Below, piece by piece: positions 47,840 through 60,400 of a stretch of 64,000 nucleotides of DNA. The position numbers were made by a program, and so were the translations under genes. Under the pieces are notes generated by a model. That model did no database searches. It saw only the letters and a program-made list of their open reading frames with translations, and was not told where the DNA came from. Every line of letters starts with the position of its first letter. The stretch's first letter is position 1. Source of the stretch: Sarcocystis neurona (lineage: Eukaryota > Apicomplexa > Conoidasida > Eucoccidiorida > Sarcocystidae); assembly GCA_000727475.1 (NCBI GenBank), contig KL647300.1, positions 3,113,225 to 3,177,224 on the forward strand, in the 5' to 3' direction.

Positions 47840-50800
47840 ACTTCGGAGAAGAAAAGGAAGTAGTGCGAGAAACTGTGAAACGACGAGAGCGCGCTTTCAG
47901 GGTACATCCTTAACCGTGTAGAAGACAGAGAACGCCGCGAAGTTGGTTAACTGCATAATGAACACGCAAAAAGGATTCTCAAAGCGTTGCGCCGCATACA
48001 CGTGTAGGAGGCCAAGGGGTGAACGGGTGTGTGCAGGACGCGGGCCCAGTCTCCGCGCTGAAGAACCCGCGAAGAGCCTCGCAGATAGTACAGCAGTTCA
48101 ACGCTTGCTGGGAAACACGCGGTTTTGAGGGAAATCCGCACCCCACGTACGTTGTACAACGTGAAACTGTATACCTACGCTTCGCGGGCATGTGTGTGTG
48201 TGTGTGCACGTCTAGTATTTCCGCGCAACTACTGCAACTGGGAGAGTATTTGCATTGCGTCAGCAGAAGACTGCCTAATCCCACGAGTAGCTCAAAGAAA
48301 CACCTATGTGCAAAACTAGCCATTTGCTACATACGTACAGTGTACAACGCACATTCAGTCCTGTTGCGTAGGCTCCAGAAAATCGGCTCGGACAGATCCT
48401 TGAACGGTGTAAGTAATAATGCCTGCGGAGTAATATCGGCGACCGGAGTTGTCCGAAAGAACTTCGGAACGATACTTAAGGTTAAGTAGTCCTTCGTTGT
48501 CAAAAGCGCACCCTGTAAAATACAGGTATACCAGAATCTGCGCACAGTAGAGGCGGCACTCTACTTGAGCTCCAGGAAGAGCACTCGTTTCATATATTAA
48601 GACTACAAATGTGAAATTGCAACACAGCGCGTCGCAGCGTGTGTTATCCAGCTACACGCCAACGTCATGCGCCATGTACTTGACGCTGCGTGTGTTGGCG
48701 GCTGAGCCCATATATAGTGCAGCCGTACGTGCGTGTATACAAGTAATCCATTCCCGCACAAATCGAATGCTTAGCAGCGTTCCTAATCTACATAACTACA
48801 CGTAAGTTCAGGTGTACACAACTTTCAGGCGCCGTCCAGATGCCGCAGCAAATGCGCGAGTGCCCGTCGGGACGCATTCCCGCAAACTGCGTATGTTAAT
48901 ATGTTTACACTTTGTACAGGGCTGCGCATCCCTACGGATTTGCGCGCGCGGCCTGTATTCGTACGCCTGCGCCTGTTGCACTGATGGGCGTTTGTCCTGT
49001 CACTCAAAATAGACGAAAATTCGTGGGTTCCTACTGTATTTCAAGCGAGGAGCCGGTAGAGAGTTGAGGTTGGTGCATCAGTGCGCAAGCGGTACGGGTG
49101 GAAACGACTTGGCTTGGACGATACGGGAAATCTGCGGGGGGGCCTACAGAACGGTCTAGGCATACGCCCTACACAATGGAAACGCGCCTGCCACATGTGT
49201 ACATGTGAATTTATAATCCCTCATACACGTACAGACCGTACGGTCTGCGCTTCTTCTATTGCTCCCGGGAGCACGCATTTACTGTGCTGTGTGTGGCGTA
49301 TAGGACAGGCATATAAACAGGTGATCCACATTCACAGGCAGCCTGCATCTACGCGTAAATCTACTTTAATCTGCAGCTGTTGCAGCCGCCGGCTGATACT
49401 GCGAGTTCGTCGAGCTGGCTGCCACGGATACGTGTGCCGCGATGGACGCACGTACTCGCTCAGCATCGGTGCAGACGAATCCGTCTTTTGATCCCTGTGT
49501 ACGCGTGTTCTGACAACGCAGGACAGCTTTAACGATGTAAGGGGCGTACCGGTTATAGCTTCATGGGTGCTGCCCCGCGTCACTACAGGTCTGTCGCAAG
49601 CTGCTGATGCAGCAGTAGCAGAAAGGCTTCTCACGTGTCACCCAGAAGCAGCGGATGCAGCATGTCAGCGCAGAGCCGGGGTTGCAAAACACGTTGCCGG
49701 CTCCCCCCGTGTCTGCAGTGTTTGGCAACTAGCAGACTTGCATCTGTCGGCTTTGCATAAGACGGTGGACCGACACGAATTATGTCCCCGCGAGCGAAAA
49801 ACAAGAGCAGTACACACTTGAGGATTTACGTCCCTGTGTTACGAGCGAGTTCTTGCCTGGTAAAGGCCGTCGTACGTCAGTGGAGGATACACTTAGAGTC
49901 TCGAACGTACATGATGTACAAACACACCTGCGTATTTCTACACATACGTGTGCATATGCATACGTATCAGATGACAAAGGCTGGCCGCGACAAACACATA
50001 TACATCCAGGAACTAATATAGGACATGCATGCTCGTTGTTTTGTGCCCCTATATAAACACACACACTTCCCTCAGACCTGATATCAATACATACATGCTT
50101 GCGTGCGCGCGTATACGCATATACACGCGCCCCAGAACCGACGGATTTTCCTCGGTCCTCGTACGCGCGCATAGGAGGCTACATACATTTAAACACACCC
50201 ATGCCTCCCTTCTGGCACACAGCCATATACATATATATATATATATTAACCGGATGCGATGAGGCCTCCTTCGCTGTCGTGGCGCTGCACTGCAAACATT
50301 ACAAGAAGACAACCTCGCGCTCGTCTCGTCTCCCAGCTACGCATGTGTGCTTCCGAGACGTGTCCCCTGGACTTAATAATGGGAGCAGACAAACCGTTGT
50401 CACACACGCCCATAGACAAATAAACAGATATATACGGATGTGTGTGCCTGTCGAGACAAGCAATCAAAGACAGTGTCCAAGAATTCCTACAAACGTCCCG
50501 ACGTACCTGCCTTCATACACATCTGTGTATCGGACAAGTCTTCATTTGTTCGAGAGCGCTTCGCGCCCCGTTCACTGATGCAACTGTATTTTTCCCTTCC
50601 CTACTGCAGTTGCAAAACACTGCTGCACACGTGTGAAAACGAGCAGCTACTCAGCGCCTTTCGTTGGAGTCCAAAACGTAAAAACTTCGCACTGCCACTG
50701 CAGCCGGACTCGGCTGCGTTTCACAGTACGCCGCAGAGCATGACTGGCCTCTCCGCCGCGGAACATTTGCAACTACGTGTATACGTACGTACACGTATAT

Positions 50801-51493
50801 CCACATGTGTGTACATACATATGTACATATACAAGTATATCCACGTTATACGTTTCTGTACACCTAGAAACATTTAAAGACGTGTATACACAGATACCGA
50901 TCCACGCGTGCGTCAAACGTACGTGGTACACGAGTGCTAGCTGCACTAGCACTCGCAGCTGAGAAGTCCCTGCGCGCCACCATTTTTTGTTATGGACTCC
51001 ACATGCGTGGACACTTCTGGGGACCGTGAGACAACTTTCCATGTCAACCTGAAACTCCCAGGAACACCCTAGCACATCTATTTGTACGTGTATATAGCCG
51101 TGTACACACATATATACACACATACATATATCTGCGCATGTGATATACATATATGAATATGTATATATATGTATGCATATATATATATATATGGGTATAT
51201 ACATTATATATTATACATATATATATATGGGTATATACATTACATATTATACATATATATATATGGGTATATACATTACATATTATACATATATGTATAC
51301 ACAGATAGGTGTATTGGGACGGAAGCAGACCTACGAATTGACCCTGTACATGTAAGTGCATACACGCATACATCTGGATGCGCGAGCATGCCTACCTACG
51401 TGTAGAGCCATACATATATATATATATATATGTACATATATCGTATGAATCGGTGCGTGCGTATGCACCTACATAAAAAGTACGGTAGTCGCT
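47840..51493. other. Intergenic spacer; no gene seen
   Basis: Up to about 49850 the sequence is of mixed composition with short uncompelling frames; from about 49900 on it becomes TA/CA microsatellite, dense at 50220-50250, 50780-50860 and 51070-51440. No motif or exon chain was found. Confidence 0.5.
51185..51300. repeat. 36-bp AT-rich tandem repeat, three copies
   Basis: GGGTATATAC recurs at 51193, 51229 and 51265, a 36-bp period, within otherwise TA-repeat DNA just downstream of the ASNSD1-like stop codon. Confidence 0.85.
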
Positions 51494-54400
51494 TTATTCA
51501 CTTCCTTTCCCTGGACCCCGATGCTTCCCCTGTTGCTTGTTTCTTGCCGTCAATGATAGCCTTAGCGCAGCGGGCTGCTGCTCCTGAGGCTGCTTCCCTT
51601 CCACATCGTCCCTGTACATCACGGTGGCTCCAGGACCTGCTGCAAGAACACGTTAACTTACTCGTAACGTACAGCTACCTGTATCTACTTACCTATACCC
51701 ACAAATATATATCTAATTTGTATGCTTTCTCTCTCTCTCTCTCTCTTTCGAAACACATACATGTATGCATATATACAAGAAGCGTGGTCCTGCAGCACCT
51801 TCATCTCAGAACTGCTGCCGTGACCCCACCTCTCCAGCGGGTCCCAATTCCCTGTGTTTTACTCCGCTCTTCTTTCTGGTGCTGCTGCTGCCGTAAACGT
51901 CTGTTTTTGTGGAGTCTTAGCAAACGGCCACTGGTGCGGCAGAGACGTCTTCATCTGCGTTACCCCCCCTCCCCTCGAGCTTCTCCTTCCTTTCCCACTT
52001 TTTCCTTCCTCTCCTATTCTTCTTCTTCTCTTTCCGAGTAATCGCTACTACGCCCTACATGGCTGGTGGCCCGCTGCAGACTCTTCTTCATCACGTGTAT
52101 CAACCCCAGCAGCAGGCACGCAGTATAGTGCCGTGCCCGTAGCGGCTCTGTTCGATAATGAGCATCTTTTATTCGATAGCTGCGCTGCTCTGGACCCGAA
52201 CTGGAAAGCCCGCTTCTTTGCTGCTGCTGCAAAAAACATTTCTTCTGCTGCTGCACACACGCGCACAAGCCACTTGTCCTGTAGACACAGCCGGTGCTGC
52301 TCCTGCGACACCAGCTGCTGCAGAATCTTCAGCCGGCTCCTTCCATCTTCCCTCTGCCACTTGCCCTCTCCTCCTTCCCCTGCTCCTCCTCCTCTTCCTC
52401 TTCCTCCTCGCCCCTGCTGGTGTCGCTGCTTAATCTTGGTCCGTTCTTGCTGCTGTTGCTGCTGCTGGGGTGGCGATCCTCTGCTGCTGTCCCTCTCGTG
52501 CGGTGTGTTATTCTCCACATCCACCTGCTGCCGCTGCAGCTGCCCTGCCTTCTCTCTAACGCAACGCAGCAGCTGCTCCTGCAGCACCGCCACCGTTTCA
52601 CCAGCGTCCGGTCCCGTCGGCGTCTCTCTGGTGGTCTGCTGCTGGTGCTGCTGCTGCTGGTGCTGCTGCTCCTGCGGCCGTTGGTGTGCCGTCTCTGCTG
52701 CTGCGTTCTGCGGCAGCGCGAGGCGTGACGCATGCATTTCTCCAGACAAGACAGCAGAGAACGGAAGAGCAAATCCAACAAAGGAAATTACTTCATCGTC
52801 GAGGAAAGGAAGGCGCAGCAGTCTCTGTGCAAGGTGACAACCGACACGCGAGTCTCTTCCCAAATTACGCTCCCACAAGCGTCGCAGGTCCCTGCAGTAA
52901 AACATGGTTACAACCGTCACACACCCGCACTTATATATACACACATAAATTAATATGTGAAAAGAGAGACCCAGATTTGCAGGCGAAAGTTTAGGAAGAT
53001 ATATGTACGGAGAGTGGGTACGAAGTCTTTCTCACTCTTCCCTTTCTTCCTCTATATATCTAACATCTACGCAAAGAAGCTGAGACTCACACATATACGT
53101 ATACATATACACGGTATGCGAAGGGAGAGAAACAAAATCAAATGACCAGATATATACGCAGCAACAAGGACACGCTTAGAAAGATATACACATGGTGGGT
53201 CCAAAAATCTCTCTCTCTATATATATATATCTCATTTCTAGATGCAAAGAGGCCGATACATATATATATATATATATATATTTATATACACGCGTATGTG
53301 GAGGGAGCAACAGGCACACAACATGTGTACATATACACATGTGTATGTATATTCTCTCAATATATACACGTGTATCTCCCCTGTAGATGCAAAGAGGTGG
53401 AAACAGATATATGAGGAGAGAGAAACAGACACCGAATGCATGTGCAGATATGTATATATACTCTCTCAATATATATACATATATGTATATCACATATATA
53501 TATATGAGGAGAGAAAAGCACATACAGAATAAATAGTGTCCATACCGAGAGAAACACATACAGAATAGATAGTGTCCATATCCATATATATATATGTATA
53601 CAGAGCGACGACGAACGGCCTAGAAAGGTACATAGACAGCGAGTTCGCAGCCTTTCTTTCTCTCTCATTGTCTACCTCTCCGTATATCTACTTTTTCAGC
53701 AGAGAAATGCAGACACAGTTGTTTATGATCGAGTATATAGAGACGTGTACAGAAGTCGTCTAATGCCCGTCTCTGTCTCTATCCTCACTCACATGTGTAC
53801 GTAGGTACACATCACCAGACGTATACGTGTATGCAGAAGAGAAAAATGGCTCCACAACGGAAGGCTTACAAAGATAGACACGGCAAGAGTACAAAGTCTT
53901 TATCTCTCTCTTACTCCCAATCTACGTACGTCTACACTATATGCAATGTCACACAGATACGCCTATATACACACCTATATATGTATAGCGTCGACTTTCT
54001 CTCTGTCTCTCCAGATATATTGATATTGATATGTGCGTGCGAAGAGGGACGGGCAGACATGCACACGAATGTGTGTATGTCACGTTTTATACAAAACGAG
54101 TCAAAACTCTGTTTCACTTTCTACATGTGTGTATCTATACGTTCGTGCAGAGAGAGACAGATGGCCACCTACAAACGCATGTATATACAAGGCTACACAC
54201 AGAGGAGGAAGACGTACGAAGATTAGCTCTCTGCCCCTCTACACGCACGTGCGGCGCTGTCCTTTAGAAGCTACGGGATTTTAAGCCCGTGCGGCAGCAG
54301 CCATTTGCCCGAGACACGCATTCACATGTATGCGTGCGTATATACGTACGTATGTAAATGGATGTATACGTATACATATATATATGTGTATCATTTGTGT

Positions 54401-57400
54401 GACGCTGCGCAGATGAAACGAGTCACGAAATGTATTCTCGTCGCCCCACCCCCTCCTCCATAGCAGTTCTCTACTTTCCACCTCTTCGTCTACGGCAGGG
54501 CGTGGATGCACAGGCGTCTTCACGTCCAGACGGTTGGATGCAAACGGAGAGTCGAACGCGTTGTGTGCAGTCGCCTAGCATCGGCCCTCGCCCCGAGAAG
54601 TAGGACGAACTGAGACGGGAAACTCCTTCCACCGTCCTACACCAACAAATGCTCTCAGCTGCATGCAGATATTTGTGCCTCTCGCCTGCCGTCAAAAAGA
54701 TGACATCTAAAGGCGGTGCTATTCCACACGTAAGAACGACGGAGAGACTGGAGTGGAGGAAGCGTCATCAGCTGCAACAGCCGAATAGAGGAGAACGCCG
54801 CAGCAGCAGAAGAAAACGAAGCAGCGGTAGCCGCAGACCAGAATAAGAGGCAGCAGCAGCAGCAGCATCCGCAGACCAGAAGAAGAGGTAGCAGCAGCAG
54901 CCCCTGACCAGAAGAAGACGCAGTAGCAGCAGCCGCAGACCACAAGAAGAGGCAGCAGCAGCAGCATCCGCAGATCAGAAGAAGAGGTAGCAGCAGCAGC
55001 CCCTGACCAGAAGAAGACGCAGCAGCAGCAGCCGCAGACCACAAGAAGAGGCAGCAGCAGCAGCAGCATCCGCAGACCAGAGGGGAAGGCAGCAGCAGCT
55101 GCACCCGCAGACCAGAACACGGGGCAGCAGCAGCAGCCGCGTACCAGCAGAGGCAGCTGTAGCAGATCAGATGCATCAGCAGTGCGAGTAGCAGCGCACG
55201 TTCTCCTCCGTGAGAAGAAACGAATGACGCTGCATTCCGGAGAATCGCCTTGGCGTCTGAGGCAGCAGCAACTTTCCCTCAGACGCCAAGACGAGCCGCG
55301 CGACAAAAGGCAGCAGCGAAGGCAGATGAGGTATTTGCAGCAGTGGACAGCAGCTGCCCTAAACCGATACAGAAGCAGCTCCGCACGCAGTCAGCCCCGC
55401 AGTAGCCGAGAGCGGGAGGGGCACGAGAAGCAGCAGCAGCAGCGGCGACCGAGCGGGTCGTCCCGTCGGAGAGCGCAGGACATGGGATGCAGCACGGATG
55501 CATGCGGTCCCTGGTGACACACAAGTCACTACACACAGATATGTCGCCCGCAGGAGTCGCACGCACGGCCGCAGCAGTCAAAGCGAATGCGCGAACGGTT
55601 GACGCAGAAAGAGAAGTAGTCACCGAGAAGAGCAACAGCAGCAGCGGACGAAGGAGGGGTGCCCGCCGCGTGCCGCAGCACTCTGTGGAAGCAGTAACGT
55701 GGCAGATCCAGAGAAACAGCTCCGTAGCCCCTACAGCCGTATGAAGCGCAGCAAAGGCAGCGTCGCTTACATCACTTTAAAAGTGAAACCCGCTCCTGAC
55801 AAATATACGGGTGAAGAGAAAGACGACACTTCGCTACATACGGTAGCAGGAAAGATTGACGCGACGCTTTTATCTACGCAGCAACAGACGTACGCCAGGA
55901 ATGACTTACAGCAGCATTTCCTCCTGCAGTCCTTCTGTCCCGCGCTTCAAACGGGCAGTCTTGTGCCGGCCGTACCCGCCGAAGAGTTCATCCGCGCCAC
56001 TTCCTATCAGCAGCACCTCACTCTCTATACTATACATGTGATCTGCAGCAAAATATCGAACAGCACCGGCAGCACAAACAGCAAAATCAGCTGCAGCGCT
56101 GCTGCTGAAAATATCGAACAGCACCAGCAGCACAAGCAGCAAAATCAGCTGCAGCGCTGCTGCTGCCAACCGCAGCAGCTGGACGTGCAGTGGTAGCCAC
56201 AGCGACTACACGCCCCCACAAGCAACTGCAGCGCGCACAGAGAAAAGCAGCAGCATGCCGTACTACTACAGACACACAAAGAACAGCAGACACAGCGCGT
56301 CCAGCACGCAGACCAGCGCGCAGGGTCCCGTAGCGCTGGGGACGGGGATGCAGTAGAAGCAGCAACGCATGCAACAGCAGCAAGAAAAACCGCAGAACAA
56401 CCGCAGTGTCTGCGGTGTACGGGGACCACGTGTCAGAGCCCGCTGCGTACGCAACAGCAGCTGCCGCAGATCGCCGGGCGTGAATGTCGGAGGGCGTACA
56501 AGCCTGAACGAGGTTGCCGCATGCAGTAACTGGTGTGGTGGTGCTTAGTAATTGACGTAATGAAGCACTGCCGGGTAAGGGGTGCATATTTGATACGCGC
56601 TATTGACGCAGAGTGAATACAAAGAAAACAAATGGGAAAGTATCCGGGTGACACATGCAAGTGCGTGCATATCTACGGCCAAAAAGACTGCAGCCCGTCA
56701 TCGGTGTGTCGCGCTAGCGAGGTTGCGCGGTAGTAGCGCTGCTGCGTTCGATTCTTTGCACACACACGTCATAAAGAAGCGGCAAGTCGTCCACACGATA
56801 GTAGTGGCGCCGCTGTGTGTGGGGTTGTCCAGGCGATACTGCAGGTTGCCGCTGGAAGAGTCAGCTGCCGCATGCGTTTAGTTAGTTGCTGCGGTGGGAC
56901 AGTCACGCTACACAACAACGTGTGGGGCCGCTACAGCAAAGCAACCGCACTGCCTCGTTTACACTACATGCACCTACGCGTCGCAGAAGCCCGACTGTTG
57001 CCGGTCGCTTGCTGCTGCAGCAACATCCTAAAGTCTGCCACATGGCGACTTACCTAAGCCCGTTCCCGCAGCAGCACCAGCATCTGTCGTTGGCTGTTGA
57101 GTGCAAGAGCGGCAAGAGGAGCAGCCGGCAGGGCTGCAGGAGAAACAGCAGCAGCAGCAGCAGTGGCCGTGGCACATGCGAGACGGCCTCTGCTGCAGAA
57201 GAGCAGCAGCAGGTGCAACGAAGACTGCAGGTAGCCCACTGCAGCAGCCAGCGCGGGAGAACGCCATCGCCTCACGCCGATGAAGCGCGGCAACCTCCTG
57301 CTGCGTCATCGCATACCACGGCAGCGCTCTTTGCTTCTCTGCTGCCGCACTGGGAAAAACGACGTCATCTTCCGCAGACACATGAGCAACAAGACGCTTA

Positions 57401-60400
57401 TCGTCAGCGGCCTTTGATTTTCTCGAGGTGGCTGCTCCTTTCTTCGTTGGTTTCTCCCACGAACTGTCTCGTGCCCCGTGAAGCCCTGCAGACGCTGCTT
57501 CACATCCGGATCCTGCTGCCATTGCCGCTGCTTCTCTTGGAAGTCCTGCTGTTGCAGCCGACTTTACAAGTGCTGCTGTTACGTCAGGATCTTCCGCTTC
57601 TGCTGCTGCTGCTGCTGTCGCTGCCTCTGCCCGTGGAGCCGCCGCTGTAAAAAAGATGGCGCCGCACGTTGCAGCCCCTGGTTCAACTTCGTCTGCCGTT
57701 GCCGCTCTGCAGCGGTCCTTGCTGACACCTGGTGCTGCACCTGCTGCTGCTATCAGCGCAGTTGCCTTCGTCCTCCCTTCCTGCTGCTTTTCTGCCTCAT
57801 GCTGCTGCCGCCGCTGATCGCGGTGGACCGGACAGCGCGAGTGCAGCTGTTCAAGACCCGCCGGTATTCCAACAATTCCACGGCCACGCACATGCACGAG
57901 AACCTTGCCACTCCTCCTGTCTTCTTCTTCTGTCACCGCGTTGCTGCTGCTGCTTCTGCTTTCACTTCGGTGTGCTGCTGCTGATTCCACGGAGGACGTC
58001 TCTGCCGCTCCTCGCAGAACAGCTGCCGCCGGTGTCGCTGCTGCTGCACCGGCCACGCTCTGATCCGCTGCAAACCCTGCCCCCGCTGCTGGCTGTGAAA
58101 ATTCTCCTGCTCCTGCTGAGCGTCCACGAGCTGCTTCACCTGCTGCTGTCGACGCTTGTGCTGCTGTTGCAGCTCCGGAGGCTGCTGCGGCAGCCGGACG
58201 TGCTTCTCCTGCCGCTCCTCGCATTCCTGTACGCGCCACTCCTGTGGCCGTGTCTGCACGTCTGCTGTGGTCTGCTGCTTCTCCTACGTAATTGACTGCA
58301 TTAGTTCTTGGACAGCCCGCCGCTGCAGCGGCAGCACGGCGCAATTTTCGACAGCAGAGGCTGCATGCGTTGTGGCTGCAGCCCTTCTTGCTCCGCAGGG
58401 CACAAATGCTGCATCGGAGGAAGACACTCCTCTGTTGCCCGTGTTGGTGCTGGTGCTGCTGTTCCTGACCGTGTGGTTGCCGTTCGAGCTCCTGCTGCTG
58501 CTCCTCCTTCTCCTCCTCGTCCCCCTTCGCTTGGTGCTGCGATTTCGCCCCCTGTTGCCGTTGTTCTTGTTGCCGCTCGAGTCTTTCCTGGCGCTCACGC
58601 AGGACCTGCTGCTGCAGTCGCGTGTTTTGCAACGGCAACCACAGCTGCTGCTGCTGCCGCAGCTGCTGCCATTCCGCTCGGCGATGAAACGTTGGCGAAA
58701 CAAGATAGCCTTTCCCTCTGAAGAAGCAGCGGCGGCAGCAGCACAGGATATCAGCAGCAGAGCAGCAGAGCAAATGACCGGCCACAGAGCATAGCAGCAT
58801 CCCAGCAGCAGCACAGCAGGACAGCCGGAGCAGCTCACAAAGCAGCATACTAGCGATGGCGCAGAGCAGAACGCCGCAGCAGCAGAGCAGTGCAGAACAG
58901 CAGCAGCAGGGCAGCGCAGAAGACCAGCAGCGGCTGCTCAGAACGCCGCAACAGCAGAACAGCGCAAAACATCGGCAGCAGCTGAGCCGAATGGCAGCAG
59001 CAGCAGCAGACCAGAGCGGAAGACCAGCAGCAGCGGATGCGCGCAGCCCCGGCACTGGGCAGCAGGACACGCACGAGCAGTTGACTTACGCAACGCCCCC
59101 TAGCACCTTTGAGTTTCTCCGGCAAGCAGACAGACATCCTGCGTCCCCAGGAGATGTCATCAACATGTGTTGCGCGTTCAAAGCTGTGTGCAAACGCACT
59201 TCGATACACGCTGCTGCTGCGCGCACGGCGTTGGTGTAGAAACTGCCTGCGGGCATTCCCCGTTCGCCAGTGTGGAGTACAAACGCTCACGAACAACTCA
59301 ACGACAAAGCGCACAAGCTCCTCTTCATTCCTAGACGTGTCTTCAGACATCCTTCAAATGCGCAGATATATGTATACATACGTCTATATCTATCTCTTTA
59401 CATACAAAAGTATATGTTCTATCCATAGTTGCTCACTCTACAGTGCCACAAGGTGTCTACAAAAAAGACGCTCACGGGGCAACCGCACGCAGTTATTACG
59501 CAGACGTGAATACTTGTGCTTCATATATTGAGACACACGACGCACATATATATACACACACGTCTCCACGTCTAGGTACGCGCAGTGTTGGCGGAGAAGC
59601 CAGTCTACGGGCTTTCCACCTCGCCTTCCTTATATGCTACTAGTGGTACGGCGCGACTTCACAGAGAGGGAAAGGAGAACAGGAAGACACTTCTTCGAAA
59701 AATTGTATTTATATATATGTGGCAGGTACAAGTCGTGTAGACGGCGACGTTTCTGTAGTAATACCTGGTGACGACGTACATATTCACCCGTGCGACACAC
59801 TTGTATGAGTAAACATGTTAGAAATAAAGATATATATACATACTCAAATACATATGTAGATAAACATACATATTAATATGTGTGCATATATATACATATA
59901 TATACATATTTTACATATATACACATTTACATATATATACATATATACATAGATATACATATATACATAGATATACATATATACAATTATACACATATAT
60001 ATATATACACACACATACATACAAGTAGTCGTGGGTGAATACGTCTGATATACGGTTACTACTTTCTCGTCTTTCCTCTCTTTCCTTCTCTAAATACACA
60101 GAGGTGTATTTAAATTAAGTAGAACAACTCTTCCATCTTTTCTGCAGTGTTTACCGGGCAGCGAAGTATAGCGCAGCAGCAATGTTGACGTCCATGTGAC
60201 TGCCGTGGGGCCGTAGCGCCTTCAGCAGGCGGCCCTCGGCTGCAGCGAATTCCTCCTCTGCAACGTCTACGCATACGAGCCGCACTTCCAAATGGTCTCC
60301 GAACATCCCGCTGTCGGCAGCAGCAGCAGCAGCCGCAGAACATGCAGCAGCAGCCGCTGACGCAGACACAGGAAGAGCAGGACTCGCGTGCGCAGCAGGG

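Noticed and set aside
47943..49500. Mid-size frames on the plus strand
   Set aside because: None shows a motif, a splice-linked partner or repeat-coded continuity; composition is like the surrounding spacer.
55699..56196. Plus-strand frame beginning MADPEKQLRS that looks like a normal protein
   Set aside because: The opposite strand encodes the asparagine-synthase GADELFGGY exon (56042-55910) with matching splice phases, so the plus-strand reading is a shadow.
56700..56800. Possible tRNA, from a TTCGATTC segment resembling a T-arm
   Set aside because: No matching acceptor stem, D-arm or anticodon arm could be folded around it.
57101..58838. Several plus-strand Leu/Cys-rich frames
   Set aside because: They are antisense to exon 2 of the ASNSD1-like gene, which continues the FAAR-GKG motif in phase.
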